Positions 45,825 to 55,276 of a stretch of 64,000 bases of DNA are shown here, piece by piece. The position numbers were made by a program, and so were the translations under genes. The stretch is from positions 1 to 64,000 of the forward strand of contig CANPZL010000002.1 in the NCBI GenBank assembly GCA_947589055.1, in the 5' to 3' direction. Source of the stretch: an uncultured Lachnospiraceae bacterium. Its GTDB lineage: Bacteria > Bacillota > Clostridia > Lachnospirales > Lachnospiraceae. Below the pieces are notes generated by a model, which saw only the letters and a list, made by a program, of their open reading frames with translations, searched no databases and was not told the origin of the DNA. The number at the start of each line of letters is the position of its first letter. The first letter of the stretch is position 1.

Positions 45825-46765
45825 TTGGATTCCTCCTTTCCGGTCAGCTTTATAAAGACCTCTTCCAAGGATAATTGTTCCACATTCACGCTGTATACGA
45901 TCATCTGCCGCTTTGCAAACTGCATAAATAATGCATCTCGAATATCCTCTTCCCGTGCAGATATGACCTGAAATTCATACACATCCGTTTCCACTTCACC
46001 GATCAAAGAAAACTCCTTAATAAAATCCGTTTCCCTAAGTATCTTATGAATCTCCTTTTTATCTCCCTTTACCACCAGCCGCAGCCGCTTATGATTGGAA
46101 TTTTCCTCGGAAAGCTGCTTAGTTTCATCCTCTGCTTTTACTTTTCCATCATCTAAAATGATGATATGATCGCAAACAGATTCGATTTCCGATAAGATAT
46201 GGGAGCTTAATATAACCGTATGCGTTCCACCCAGAGAACGGATCTGTTCCCGCATTTCAATAATCTGATTGGGATCCAGTCCGACCATCGGTTCATCCAA
46301 GATCAACAGGGGCGGTTTCCCTACCAAAGCCTGCGCCAATCCTACCCGTTGCTTAAATCCTTTTGATAACTGTTTTATCAGGACGTTTTCCCGTTCAGAC
46401 AGATTCGTCTGACCCATAACCGTTTCCGCTTCCTGTCTTGCCTCCCGTTTTTTTAAGCCCTTTAATTCTCCGGCAAACTGAAGGTATTCCCGCACCGTCA
46501 TGTTTTCATAAAGCGGCGGTTGTTCCGGAAGATAGCCAAGATAACGTTTTGCTTCCTTTGGTTTTTCCAAGCTGTTGATGCCATGAATCCAGACCTGCCC
46601 GGAAGTTGCCGATAAATATCCGGTTATGATATTCATTGTTGTGGACTTTCCCGCACCGTTTTGCCCAAGAAGTCCCACGATCTGTCCTTCCTCTACATGG
46701 AAGCTGATTCCCTTTAACGCCTCGTGGCTGCCATAATTTTTCACTAAGTTTTCCACCAGCAGCAT
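45821..46765 (-). CDS. GldA-like ABC transporter ATPase
   Basis: 314 aa. The Walker A motif GQNGAGKST is at residues 34-42 (LLGQNGAGKSTTMNIITGY). The Q-loop has LPEQPPLYENMTV, the ABC signature is LSKGFKQRVGLAQALVG, and Walker B is LLILDEPMVGLDPNQ. A C-terminal extension of about 80 residues (from about 225) is typical of ABC-2 exporters. It leads the GldA/F/G-like operon. The M16 peptidase gene ends 94 nt upstream on the same strand. Confidence 0.94.
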   Translation of the reverse strand: MLLVENLVKNYGSHEALKGISFHVEEGQIVGLLGQNGAGKSTTMNIITGYLSATSGQVWIHGINSLEKPKEAKRYLGYLPEQPPLYENMTVREYLQFAGELKGLKKREARQEAETVMGQTNLSERENVLIKQLSKGFKQRVGLAQALVGKPPLLILDEPMVGLDPNQIIEMREQIRSLGGTHTVILSSHILSEIESVCDHIIILDDGKVKAEDETKQLSEENSNHKRLRLVVKGDKKEIHKILRETDFIKEFSLIGEVETDVYEFQVISAREEDIRDALFMQFAKRQMIVYSVNVEQLSLEEVFIKLTGKEESK

Positions 46766-46859
46766 ACTGACTTCCTCCTACTCTCTAATCTGCTTCGAAT
46801 TCTTATATGTTGTGCCATTACATCGTCCAGCATACATAAAAAATACGTCTAAACTGTGT

Positions 46860-48119
46860 TTAAAATAAATGGATTTGATTTTCCAATTCCGGATTTTCTT
46901 CCAGATTTCCTACCAGCGTTCCGCTTGCCAGCTCCGGCCGGCAGAATTCCTCCATATATGCGACCACATCATCCCGTGTTACCTGTTTTAATTCTTCGAG
47001 CATCTCTTCTATCGACAACAGACGTCCCATATACACCAGACATCTTGCATTATGATTCATACGATTATGGGTACTCTCCATAGATAAGAGAAGTTCGGAA
47101 CGGATCTGGAAATAGCTCTGCTCCAGTTCCGCCTGTTCGGGTCCTTCCAAAGTAAGCTGTTTTATTGCCCCCATAATCTCACTGCACACCTGTTCTACAT
47201 TTTCCACACTGGTTCCGCAATAAATCTGAAAAATACCGGTCTGATGATAACTGCTTCCATAGGAATACAGGCTATAGCACAAGCCCTGCTCCTCTCGAAT
47301 CCGCTGAAACAAGCGGGAACAGGAGCTTCCTCCCAGGATATTATTCATCATGGACAAGGCATAGCTTTTGCTATCCGTATGGGAAACTCCGGGAAACCCG
47401 ATACAGATATGCACCTGTTCCATTTCCTTATGAAAGCAGGCTCTTGCCGGCCGATATAGCGGCGCCTCCAACCGCTTTTGCGGCGTTCCTTCCGGCAGCC
47501 CGCCAAAGCACTGCTCCAGCAGCGTATAGATGGCTTCCGGCTCCACATTTCCGGCAACGGAAAGCACCATTCTCCGGGCAGTATAATGCTCTTTCCAAAA
47601 TGCGATCAATTCTTCTCTTGAAATGCTTTTAACCTGTTTCTCACTGCCGGAAATGATAAATCCCAGCGGATGATTGCCCCAGACCAGCTTTTGCAGCTGC
47701 TCCTGTACCAAATCCTCCGGTGAATCCTCATACATATCAATCTCATCTAAGATCACGCCTTTTTCCTTTTGCAGATCGGCTTCGGCAAACAGGGAATGGG
47801 TCAGCATATCTCCCATCAGCTCTGCCATTACCGGTAACTGCTCATCTAGCACCCTGCCATAAAAGCAGGTCATTTCCTTTGCAGTATATGCATTCATGTC
47901 ATCTCCAAGCAGTGCTGTTTCTCTGGCGATTTCCCTTGCGCTCCGGCTTTCCGTTCCCTTAAAGAGCATATGCTCCAGCATATGGGAAATCCCATTCTGC
48001 CGATCCGTCTCATATCCGGAGCCTGCTTCAACATAAATGCCCAATGCTGCTGAACGCACATTGGGCATAGTTTCAATGACCACTCGTATTCCATTGGACA
48101 AAACCTTATTCACTATCAT
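46860..48119 (-). CDS. M16-family zinc metallopeptidase (processing-peptidase type)
   Basis: 419 aa. The inverted zinc motif HxxEH is HMLEHMLFKGT (His46, Glu49, His50), with the third ligand in the EKGVILDEIDMYEDSP region. The C-terminal half is the non-catalytic twin domain. It resembles the B. subtilis YmxG/MlpA type; that gene often lies near polynucleotide phosphorylase, which is not here. The ATG at 48119 has AAAGGAT 8 nt upstream. It ends 94 nt before the ABC operon and follows xerD by 26 nt. Substrate unknown. Confidence 0.92.
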   Translation of the reverse strand: MIVNKVLSNGIRVVIETMPNVRSAALGIYVEAGSGYETDRQNGISHMLEHMLFKGTESRSAREIARETALLGDDMNAYTAKEMTCFYGRVLDEQLPVMAELMGDMLTHSLFAEADLQKEKGVILDEIDMYEDSPEDLVQEQLQKLVWGNHPLGFIISGSEKQVKSISREELIAFWKEHYTARRMVLSVAGNVEPEAIYTLLEQCFGGLPEGTPQKRLEAPLYRPARACFHKEMEQVHICIGFPGVSHTDSKSYALSMMNNILGGSSCSRLFQRIREEQGLCYSLYSYGSSYHQTGIFQIYCGTSVENVEQVCSEIMGAIKQLTLEGPEQAELEQSYFQIRSELLLSMESTHNRMNHNARCLVYMGRLLSIEEMLEELKQVTRDDVVAYMEEFCRPELASGTLVGNLEENPELENQIHLF

Positions 48120-48145
48120 CAACAATATCCTTTATCCGGCAAGCC

Positions 48146-49030
48146 CTATCCCCTTGCTCTGGGATGCGCCTGATCATAAACTTCTTTCAATCGAACTGCA
48201 CTTTTCTTCTTATAGATCTGGGTGGTGGAAATATCGGAATGGCCCAGCATTTCCTGAACCGCTTTTAAATCCGCACCGTTATCCACCAGATGCGTGGCAA
48301 ACGAATGGCGTATCATGTGAGGGGTAATATCCTTCTCAATCCCCGCCTTTGCCGCATAATGCTTGATAATCTTCCAGAATCCCTGCCTTGTCATGGAAGT
48401 TCCCTGACAGTTGGAAAACAGATAGTCCGAATCCTGACACAAGCGGTCTCTTGCCTCCTCCATATACCGGATCAACGCCTCTTTTGCCACAGACTCAAAG
48501 GGAATGATCCGTTCCCGCTCCCCATCCCGACAGCAGATATAGTTCATACGAAGATTAACATCACTGACCTTTAACGAAATCAACTCCGAGACCCGGATAC
48601 CAGTGGCATACAAAAGCTCTAACATCGCCTTATCCCGCAGCTCTTTTACACTGCTTCCGTTTGGCTGTTCCAGTAAAAGATTTACCTCTTCTATCGTTAA
48701 GGTTTCCGGTATCTTCTTTTCTACCTTCGGCGGCTTCAGACGCTCGGACGGATCCTGAGAAATCCGGCCCTGCCGCAGCAGATACATAAAAAACGCACGA
48801 ATCGACGCAATGCTTCTGGAAATAGTCGCAGTGGATAAGCCCTGCTTTTCCAAATACAGGACATATGTAGTCAGATTTGTTGCTGTAATTTCCTCAACAG
48901 AATTCTTTCCTTGTTCTTTCATGAAATTCTCAAGCTTTGTCAAATCCCGGATATAAGCAGAAACCGTATTTTCACTGGAGTGTTTCACACTGCTTAAATA
49001 GTCCTGAAAATGTTCTATTTCTTCCTTCAT
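48146..49030 (-). CDS. xerD: Site-specific tyrosine recombinase, XerD type
   Basis: 294 aa, XerD length. Xer recombinases resolve chromosome dimers at dif. The N-terminal core-binding domain shows HFQDYLSSVKHSSENTVSAY. Catalytic motifs are ATGIRVSELISLKVSD (Arg), HMIRHSFATHLVDNG (His-x-x-Arg) and LGHSDISTTQIYK (Tyr). The frame reaches 49141, but AAAGGAAATG sits before the ATG at 49030. NudF, SpoIIM-like protein and XerD in a row match the Bacillus gene order. It is a chromosomal recombinase, not a mobile-element integrase. Confidence 0.93.
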   Translation of the reverse strand: MKEEIEHFQDYLSSVKHSSENTVSAYIRDLTKLENFMKEQGKNSVEEITATNLTTYVLYLEKQGLSTATISRSIASIRAFFMYLLRQGRISQDPSERLKPPKVEKKIPETLTIEEVNLLLEQPNGSSVKELRDKAMLELLYATGIRVSELISLKVSDVNLRMNYICCRDGERERIIPFESVAKEALIRYMEEARDRLCQDSDYLFSNCQGTSMTRQGFWKIIKHYAAKAGIEKDITPHMIRHSFATHLVDNGADLKAVQEMLGHSDISTTQIYKKKSAVRLKEVYDQAHPRARG

Positions 49031-49184
49031 CCAACATTTCCTTTCAAAATACGTCGATACAGCTTTCATTATAATTAGAATTCCATGTAAAATCAAATAG
49101 TTTTTTTTACGTAAGATCCGATGAATTCTCAGAACTACCAAATCTTGTACTTCAATGTTTACCTTCCACCAGATGTGGCATAAA

Positions 49185-49727
49185 TTATTTTTCCAGCCAT
49201 TGGAGCAGCTCCGGCGATATATAGATTTCCAACAGGATTCCGATCACAGTAACTACCAGAGGCAATACGATACATTGCAGTACCACTGTTCCTTTCTTCC
49301 CCTCCCGGCTGCCATTTTCCTTTCCCAGAAGGAACAAAAAAACAGCCAGTACATAGAAAATCCCCTGTGGCAGAAAACAGGCGACCGCCAAAAGCAATCC
49401 CTGTATTCCCAGCCGCATGGTTTCCAAAGAAAGAAGCATTCCCCATATAAAACCACCAAAGAAGGTAAGCACAAAGGCAAGTAAAACAGAATTACAAAAA
49501 AAACCGACGGCAAGAAGTCCAAGAAACTGGAATCCTCTTTGCCGGAACAGATACCCGGCCAACGCCCTGCGTTCCTGTAAAACCCAACTGTAGACAGGAT
49601 ATTGGTCCAGAACAAAAATCTCCAGACTTTCCGGCTTCCAGTGCATCATACCGTTTGCAAATAATGTTCCCAGAATGATTCCGATAAATCCGCAAAAAAT
49701 GAACCGGGATATTCGTACCTCCTTCAT
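49185..49727 (-). CDS. SpoIIM-like membrane protein
   Basis: 180 aa with five hydrophobic segments (about 8-25, 65-80, 85-105, 112-135, 150-172). The N-terminus RFIFCGFIGIILGTLFANG and the internal FLLAFVLTFFGGFIWGMLLS-like stretch fit the SpoIIM/DUF95 layout, where SpoIIM forms part of the engulfment complex DMP. The call rests on topology, length and synteny (between nudF and xerD, as in Bacillus), so it is moderate. The gap to xerD is 154 nt. Confidence 0.65.
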   Translation of the reverse strand: MKEVRISRFIFCGFIGIILGTLFANGMMHWKPESLEIFVLDQYPVYSWVLQERRALAGYLFRQRGFQFLGLLAVGFFCNSVLLAFVLTFFGGFIWGMLLSLETMRLGIQGLLLAVACFLPQGIFYVLAVFLFLLGKENGSREGKKGTVVLQCIVLPLVVTVIGILLEIYISPELLQWLEK

Positions 49728-49812
49728 AGCTACCTCCGCCCTCTTTCCACTACCGGAAAAAATAAGCCGGAGCCATGTCCGACTTATACTATATATGCAG
49801 GAAGTCCCAAAA

Positions 49813-50367
49813 TTATTCGATTCCCGTTTTCCGATTCAACTGCTGAATCTGATAATGCAAGATTGCGATAATCGTTTTCCCATCTACGATTTCCTTTCGT
49901 TGGACCATATCCAATGCCTCCTCCAACGGGAAATGATAGATTTCGATAAATTCCTCCGGATCCAGATGCCGCTCACAAGGGATCAGGCCTTCCGCAAGAA
50001 AAATATCCGTCTTTTGACTACAGGCACCGATTGACCCATATGCCTGTGCTACAAACTCCAGCCGCTCTGCACGATACCCGGCTTCTTCCTCCAGCTCCCG
50101 TCTCGCACAGATCTCACCGGTACTGTCCTCCGGCTCCTTTAGCCCTGCCGGTATCTCATATACTTCCCGATCCACAGAATTCCGATACTGACGTATCAAT
50201 ACCAGCTTTCCCTTCTCATCAATCGGCAGGACTGCCGCACCATCGCCCAGACGCACCAGATCATACACCACCTGTCTTCCATTGGGTAGTTCCAGATGAT
50301 CTTCATACAGTTCAGCCAGCTTTCCCTGATAAACTAAATGTTCTCCTAACTTTTTATAGATTGCCAT
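49813..50367 (-). CDS. nudF: Nudix hydrolase, ADP-ribose pyrophosphatase type
   Basis: 184 aa. It hydrolyses ADP-ribose to AMP and ribose 5-phosphate. The Nudix box is intact (GLKEPEDSTGEICARRELEE followed by EAGY), with the three catalytic Glu of REXXEE. The N-terminal LVRLGDGAAVLPID and IRQYRN are typical of this branch. It lies between the aspartate aminotransferase gene (6 nt upstream) and the SpoIIM-like gene. Confidence 0.92.
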   Translation of the reverse strand: MAIYKKLGEHLVYQGKLAELYEDHLELPNGRQVVYDLVRLGDGAAVLPIDEKGKLVLIRQYRNSVDREVYEIPAGLKEPEDSTGEICARRELEEEAGYRAERLEFVAQAYGSIGACSQKTDIFLAEGLIPCERHLDPEEFIEIYHFPLEEALDMVQRKEIVDGKTIIAILHYQIQQLNRKTGIE

Positions 50368-50373
50368 GATCCG

Positions 50374-51576
50374 CTATGCCTCCAGCGTATTTAAAAATTC
50401 CTCTAACCGATCCAGACCTTTCGCAATCTGTTCCATGGAAATAGCATAAGAAAGCCGGACATGATTATCAATTCCAAAATCTTCACAGGGAACCAATGCC
50501 ACATTAAAGTCATTGACCATGATCTCCGCCATTTGAGCTGCGGAACCAACCGGCACACCTTTATATTTCATTTCCACCGCTTTGGTTACATCTAAGAACA
50601 CATAAAATGCTCCTTTCGGCTCCACACAGGTTAGATATGGCATCTTTCCAATCCGTTCCACCATGTATTTACGACGTTCATTAAACTGCTCATTCATATA
50701 TTGCACCCGATCCTGCGGACCGCTGATCGCCTCCAAAGCCGCCTTTTGTGCAATGGAATTCGGATTGGATGCGCTGTGGCTCTGAATGCTGCCCATCAGT
50801 TTTGCTATCTCCGGAGAAGACCCGGTATACCCGATCCGCCAGCCAGTCATGGAATAACTCTTAGAAACTCCGCTGACCGTAATGGTATGGGCATAAATTT
50901 CCGGATTCAGACTGGCAATACTGATATGCTCTGCACCATCATAGGTCAGATATTCATACATTTCATCCGAAACGACATAGATATTCTTTTTCACAACAAA
51001 ATCTGCGATCGCCTCTAATTCAGATCTGCTATAGAGCATACCGGTAGGATTACATGGAGAATTCAACACCAATGCCTTTGTGTGCTCCGTCATAGCTTCC
51101 TCCAGCTCCTTAACAGTAACCTTATATCCGTTTTCCTGTTTGGTAGGAACAGCCACCGGGATACCGTCCTGAAGCTTTACCATCTCCGGATAACTCAACC
51201 AGTAGGGTGCCGGAATCAATACCTCGTCGCCCGGATTCAAGATAGCAGCAAACACGTTAATCAAAGAGTGCTTTCCTCCATTGCTGATTACGATCTGCTC
51301 CGGAGCATACTCCAAACCGTTAAAATCATGAAACTTACGACTGATTGCCTGCTTTAATTCTAATGTACCGGAGGCCGGCGTATACTTTGTAAAACCATCA
51401 TGAATTGCTTGGATTGCCGCCTGATTGATATTATCCGGTGTGTTAAAATCCGGTTCTCCTGCGCCGAATCCTACCACGTCAATCCCCTGTGCCTTCAATT
51501 CCTTTGCCTTCGCTGTAATCGCCAATGTCGATGATGGCTTTACAGCCTGTGCTTTTTTCGATAGCGTTAATGCCAT
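50374..51576 (-). CDS. Aspartate aminotransferase, class I
   Basis: 400 aa PLP enzyme of the thermophilic aspartate aminotransferase type (Iγ-like). It transfers the amino group between aspartate and 2-oxoglutarate. Visible parts: GFGAGEPDFNTPDNI, SNGGKHSLINVFAAIL, NSPCNPTGMLY, PLP Lys in TVSGVSKSYSMTGWRIGY, and NDFNVALVPCEDFG near the end. The ATG at 51576 or the GTG 9 nt before it may be used. Two overlapping promoter-like signals lie just upstream. Confidence 0.95.
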   Translation of the reverse strand: MALTLSKKAQAVKPSSTLAITAKAKELKAQGIDVVGFGAGEPDFNTPDNINQAAIQAIHDGFTKYTPASGTLELKQAISRKFHDFNGLEYAPEQIVISNGGKHSLINVFAAILNPGDEVLIPAPYWLSYPEMVKLQDGIPVAVPTKQENGYKVTVKELEEAMTEHTKALVLNSPCNPTGMLYSRSELEAIADFVVKKNIYVVSDEMYEYLTYDGAEHISIASLNPEIYAHTITVSGVSKSYSMTGWRIGYTGSSPEIAKLMGSIQSHSASNPNSIAQKAALEAISGPQDRVQYMNEQFNERRKYMVERIGKMPYLTCVEPKGAFYVFLDVTKAVEMKYKGVPVGSAAQMAEIMVNDFNVALVPCEDFGIDNHVRLSYAISMEQIAKGLDRLEEFLNTLEA

Positions 51577-51593
51577 TCCCTCCACCGTCCTTC

Positions 51594-51622
51594 GTTATAA
51601 TCTCAAATCATCACTTTTTCAA
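51594..51622 (-). promoter_or_regulatory. Promoter of the aminotransferase gene
   Basis: On the minus strand TTGAAA (51617-51622), a 17-nt spacer and TATAAC (51594-51599). A second candidate (TTGCAA, 17 nt, TACTAT) lies about 35 nt further upstream. Confidence 0.5.
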
Positions 51623-51678
51623 CTTTTTTATAGTAATATAATCCCGCCCTTTTTGCAAGCCTTTTAAATTGAAAGAAA

Positions 51679-51709
51679 CCGCCATGATGTCAAACTGACA
51701 CCATGGCGG
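51679..51709 (-). terminator. Terminator of rny
   Basis: CCGCCATG-TGTC arms pair with GACA-CATGGCGG around a 4-nt loop with one mismatch, then TTTCTTTC on the minus strand. Confidence 0.75.
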
Positions 51710-51750
51710 ATAATTCAACTCTTCGTGCTTCGATGATTCCATGTTTTCAC

Positions 51751-53301
51751 TTACTTTGCAATGTCGGTCGCACGGGATTCACGAATCAGACTTACTTTAA
51801 TCTGTCCGGGATATTCCAGCTCGCTTTCAATCTGCTTTGCAATATCACGAGCCAAAACAACCATATCCGCATCTCCGACCTGCTCCGGAACTACCATGAT
51901 ACGAATCTCTCTACCTGCCTGAATAGCAAAAGACTTATCTACACCGCTAAAGCCATTGGCAATCGACTCTAGCTGCGTTAACCTTGTTGTATATGTTTCT
52001 AATGTTTCCCTTCTTGCACCCGGTCTTGCCGCCGAAATAGTATCCGCAGCCTGTACAATGCAGGCGATCAGGGATTCCGGCTCCACATCACCGTGATGGG
52101 ACTCTACCGCATTGATCACAATCGGAGATTCCTTATACTTTCGGCATAAATCTACACCGATTGAAATGTGGGAACCTTCCATTTCATGATCCACTGATTT
52201 TCCAATATCATGAAGCAGACCAGCTCGTTTCGCCATACGAACATCTACGCCGATTTCACCTGCAAGCAGCCCACATAACTGAGCAACTTCAATCGAATGC
52301 TTTAACGCATTCTGGCCATAGCTGGTACGGAATTTCATCTTACCTAGTAATCGAACCAATTCCGGGTGAATGCCATGTACACCGACTTCCAAAGTCGCAT
52401 TCTCGCCTTCTTCCCGCATCATGGTCTCAACTTCTTTCTGGGCCTTTTCAACCATTTCTTCAATTCTTGCCGGGTGAATCCGCCCATCGACAATCAGCTT
52501 CTCTAATGCAATCCTTGCTACTTCCCGCCTGATCGGATCAAAGCTTGACAAAATTACAGCTTCCGGCGTGTCATCAATAATCAAATCTACACCGGTCAAG
52601 GTTTCCAGAGTACGGATATTCCTTCCCTCTCGGCCAATGATCCTGCCTTTCATTTCGTCATTTGGCAGCTGTACTAAGGAGATGGTCGCTTCCGCTACAT
52701 GGTCTGCCGCACACTTTTGTATGGCGTTTACCACATACTCCTTTGCTTTTTTGCCGGCCTCTTCCTTTGCCCGGCTCTCCATTTCCTTGATCATCACTGC
52801 GGTTTCATGTTTTACTTCATCTTCAACCGTTTGAATTAAATAATCTTTTGCTTGTTCAGAGGTCAATCCGGAGATTCTCTCCAGTTCCTGTAGTCGCCTT
52901 GCCTGAAGCTCTTCTACCTTTGCTTTCTGCTTATCCAGAGAAGCTTCCTTTGCAGCCAGTGCCGCTTCCTTCTTCTCCATCTGCTCAGCCTTACGATCCA
53001 GATTCTCTTCCTTTGAAAGAACTCGCTTTTCCAGCCGCTGTACTTCATTCCGTCGATCCTTTATTTCTTTGTCGAATTCGTTCTTGATACGAAGATTTTC
53101 TTCCTTTGCATCAAGCAAAGCTTCACGCTTTTTCGCCTCAGCGGTTTTCAGTGCTTCATCAATAATTTCTCGAGCTTTATCTTCAGCTTTTCCAGTCTTA
53201 CTTTCAGCTACGTTTTTACGATATGCAATCGCAGCAAACCAAGTAAGAACCGCAACAACTAATACTATAACAGCACAAATTATATATTGAATCGGGTCCA
53301 C
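51751..53301 (-). CDS. rny: Ribonuclease Y
   Basis: 516 aa. RNase Y is the membrane-bound endoribonuclease that starts mRNA decay in Firmicutes. Domains in order: N-terminal membrane helix ([20 protein letters not shown]), a long coiled coil (about 30-200), a KH RNA-binding domain ([19 protein letters not shown]), and an HD catalytic domain ([18 protein letters not shown]). The start is GTG at 53301, and its ribosome site AGGAGG lies in a small inverted repeat. A good promoter is at 53349-53377. Confidence 0.97.
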   Translation of the reverse strand: MDPIQYIICAVIVLVVAVLTWFAAIAYRKNVAESKTGKAEDKAREIIDEALKTAEAKKREALLDAKEENLRIKNEFDKEIKDRRNEVQRLEKRVLSKEENLDRKAEQMEKKEAALAAKEASLDKQKAKVEELQARRLQELERISGLTSEQAKDYLIQTVEDEVKHETAVMIKEMESRAKEEAGKKAKEYVVNAIQKCAADHVAEATISLVQLPNDEMKGRIIGREGRNIRTLETLTGVDLIIDDTPEAVILSSFDPIRREVARIALEKLIVDGRIHPARIEEMVEKAQKEVETMMREEGENATLEVGVHGIHPELVRLLGKMKFRTSYGQNALKHSIEVAQLCGLLAGEIGVDVRMAKRAGLLHDIGKSVDHEMEGSHISIGVDLCRKYKESPIVINAVESHHGDVEPESLIACIVQAADTISAARPGARRETLETYTTRLTQLESIANGFSGVDKSFAIQAGREIRIMVVPEQVGDADMVVLARDIAKQIESELEYPGQIKVSLIRESRATDIAK

Positions 53302-53314
53302 AGGAGCACCTCCT
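53302..53314 (-). promoter_or_regulatory. Ribosome site of rny inside a 5-bp inverted repeat
   Basis: AGGAGGTGCTCCT reads as AGGAG/CTCCT arms with a 3-nt loop, directly before the GTG start. It could hide the ribosome site when folded. Confidence 0.5.
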
Positions 53315-53348
53315 TATTTAGTTTTCATTGTACGAATACAACATAACA

Positions 53349-53377
53349 ATTTTATACTCATTTGTGCCTTATGTCAA
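53349..53377 (-). promoter_or_regulatory. Promoter of rny
   Basis: On the minus strand TTGACA (53372-53377), a 17-nt spacer and TAAAAT (53349-53354). Confidence 0.7.
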
Positions 53378-53445
53378 GCATTTTAGAAAATCATTTTAAC
53401 TTTTATACCCTATTCCAACGTCCGTTTTTTCCTTAATATTCTTGT

Positions 53446-53910
53446 TTAACAAGGGGTCAGGACTTCTTCCGGCTCCAACGCCTTCCGAATCTTAGAATAG
53501 GAATAGCCCTTTTGCATCAGATATGCAGCCGCCTTCCGACGAATGACCGGATCTGTCCGATCCTTATTCCGCATATATTTGTCCACTGCCTTTCTTAACA
53601 GCGTATCCTCGTCATACTGGCAGCGTTCCAGGTAATCCTCAAGATTCTCACTGGAAATTCCCTTCTGGTACAAACGGATTTTTAACTGCTTACGATTCAG
53701 ACGTCTGCAATGGCTTTCAATATACTGTTCCAGAAACCGTTCATCATCTATATAGTGATACTCCTTTAAAAAGCAAAGTACTTTTTCCGTAGTCGTATCG
53801 GAATATCCCTTTTTCTCTAGTTTTTGCCGAAGCTGCCATTCCGTCTGATCACACCGGGTCAGGCTCCGCAATGCATATTCCTTTGCCTGTTTCCATTCTT
53901 CCTGCTTCAC
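53446..53910 (-). CDS. recX: Regulatory protein RecX
   Basis: 154 aa, within the short end of the family. RecX curbs RecA filament growth. It has the triple three-helix repeats typical of Rec[40 protein letters not shown], and [20 protein letters not shown]. It overlaps the recA stop by 4 nt, the common recA-recX arrangement. No separate promoter is needed. Confidence 0.9.
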   Translation of the reverse strand: MKQEEWKQAKEYALRSLTRCDQTEWQLRQKLEKKGYSDTTTEKVLCFLKEYHYIDDERFLEQYIESHCRRLNRKQLKIRLYQKGISSENLEDYLERCQYDEDTLLRKAVDKYMRNKDRTDPVIRRKAAAYLMQKGYSYSKIRKALEPEEVLTPC

Positions 53911-54938
53911 TGCCCGTTATCCTCGCTCTTCTTTTCGGAAGGGACACTAATCCCGCATTTTTCCCGCACCTGACGTTCTACCTCTTCTAAAATCTCCGGA
54001 TTCTCTTTTAAGTAAGTCTTGGCATTTTCTCTACCCTGACCGATCTTTTCTCCCAGATAAGCAAACCATGCTCCTGATTTCTGAATGACCTCATGGGCAA
54101 CTGCAAGATCCAATATATCTCCCTCTCTGGAGATTCCTTCGCCGAACATAATGTCGAATTCTGCCTCTTTAAATGGCGGCGCTACTTTATTCTTAACCAC
54201 CTTGACACGGGTCCGGTTTCCAACCACTTCCGTTCCCTTTTTCAGCGTTTCAATCCGGCGTACATCCAGACGGATTGACGCATAGAATTTCAATGCCCGT
54301 CCTCCTGTCGTGGTCTCCGGATTTCCAAACATGATACCGATCTTTTCCCGAAGCTGATTGATAAAGATTACGATACAGTTGGATTTGCTGATCACTGCTG
54401 TCAGCTTCCGCAATGCTTGGGACATAAGCCGAGCCTGAAGTCCTACATGGGAATCGCCCATCTCCCCGTCGATTTCAGCCTTGGGAACCAAAGCGGCAAC
54501 CGAGTCAACGATTATGATGTCCACTGCACCGGAACGAACCATCGTTTCGGCAATCTCCATCGCCTGCTCGCCATTATCCGGCTGGGATATGTATAAGTTA
54601 TCAATATCGACGCCGATATTTTTTGCATAAACAGGATCCAATGCGTGTTCCGCATCAATAAAGCCTGCGATCCCGCCCTGCTTTTGCACCTGTGCAACTG
54701 CATGAAGGGCCACGGTTGTCTTACCACTGGACTCCGGACCGTAGATCTCTACGATTCTTCCCTTTGGCAGACCGCCCAGACCCAAAGCCAGATCCAGACT
54801 CAGGGAGCCGGTCGAAACCGTCTCAATGTTCATGCTTTCACTGGAGTCTCCCAGTTTCATGACAGAGCCTTTTCCATATTGACGTTCAATCTGTGCTAAA
54901 GCGGCATCTAACGCTTTTAATTTTTCTTCACTTGCCAT
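53907..54938 (-). CDS. recA: RecA recombinase
   Basis: 343 aa. RecA drives homologous strand exchange and triggers the SOS response. The Walker A motif is in [20 protein letters not shown], Walker B in [17 protein letters not shown], and the L2 loop region in [20 protein letters not shown]. The C-terminus is acidic ([10 protein letters not shown]). TAGGAGGA precedes the ATG, and an SOS box with a promoter lies within 75 nt upstream. Confidence 0.99.
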   Translation of the reverse strand: MASEEKLKALDAALAQIERQYGKGSVMKLGDSSESMNIETVSTGSLSLDLALGLGGLPKGRIVEIYGPESSGKTTVALHAVAQVQKQGGIAGFIDAEHALDPVYAKNIGVDIDNLYISQPDNGEQAMEIAETMVRSGAVDIIIVDSVAALVPKAEIDGEMGDSHVGLQARLMSQALRKLTAVISKSNCIVIFINQLREKIGIMFGNPETTTGGRALKFYASIRLDVRRIETLKKGTEVVGNRTRVKVVKNKVAPPFKEAEFDIMFGEGISREGDILDLAVAHEVIQKSGAWFAYLGEKIGQGRENAKTYLKENPEILEEVERQVREKCGISVPSEKKSEDNGQ

Positions 54939-54953
54939 AATATCCTCCTAAAT

Positions 54954-54967
54954 AAAACGTATGTTCG
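54954..54967 (-). promoter_or_regulatory. LexA (SOS) box in front of recA
   Basis: CGAACATACGTTTT matches the Gram-positive SOS consensus CGAACRNRYGTTYG at 13 of 14 positions. It lies just after the -10 box, where LexA would block transcription. Confidence 0.8.
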
Positions 54968-54980
54968 ATTTCTGTTTATA

Positions 54981-55009
54981 ATCGTAATATATTTCCCGGT
55001 TTCTGTCAA
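54981..55009 (-). promoter_or_regulatory. Promoter of recA
   Basis: On the minus strand TTGACA (55004-55009), a 17-nt spacer and TACGAT (54981-54986). The SOS box begins 13 nt downstream of the -10 box. Confidence 0.6.
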
Positions 55010-55180
55010 CTGATTTTTCAGACAGAATCATTCTCCACCCTCCTTCTTGCTGAGGATAGCATCATACCTTGCCAAATGATGGCAAAACCGGATTTTTTTT
55101 ATTATAACAGATAAAGTTAAATATGTAAATATTTTTTTGTTCTTTTAAGACCCGACCGCAGATCGATCGGATAATATTTA

Positions 55181-55209
55181 TTTACAATCGACCGGGATTT
55201 CGTTAAAAT
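55181..55209 (+). promoter_or_regulatory. Promoter of tmcAL
   Basis: TTTACA (55181-55186), a 17-nt spacer and TAAAAT (55204-55209), about 67 nt before the start codon. Confidence 0.6.
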
Positions 55210-55276
55210 GAACTGTATCAACGAAAGCTTATCTGACGTACCTGTGTAACTATAGAACCGAAAGGAGCCAACGGCT

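Larger units (their letters stand above)
54939..55276. other. Divergent region between recA and tmcAL
   Basis: 338 nt without a gene. It holds the recA promoter and SOS box and the tmcAL promoter. Between them is an AT-rich stretch (55090-55150) with no recognisable RNA. Confidence 0.7.

Noticed and set aside
48146-49030. Tyrosine recombinase as a sign of a mobile element
   Set aside because: XerD length and motifs and the nudF-spoIIM-xerD order mark the chromosomal dimer-resolution enzyme; no att repeats or cargo seen.
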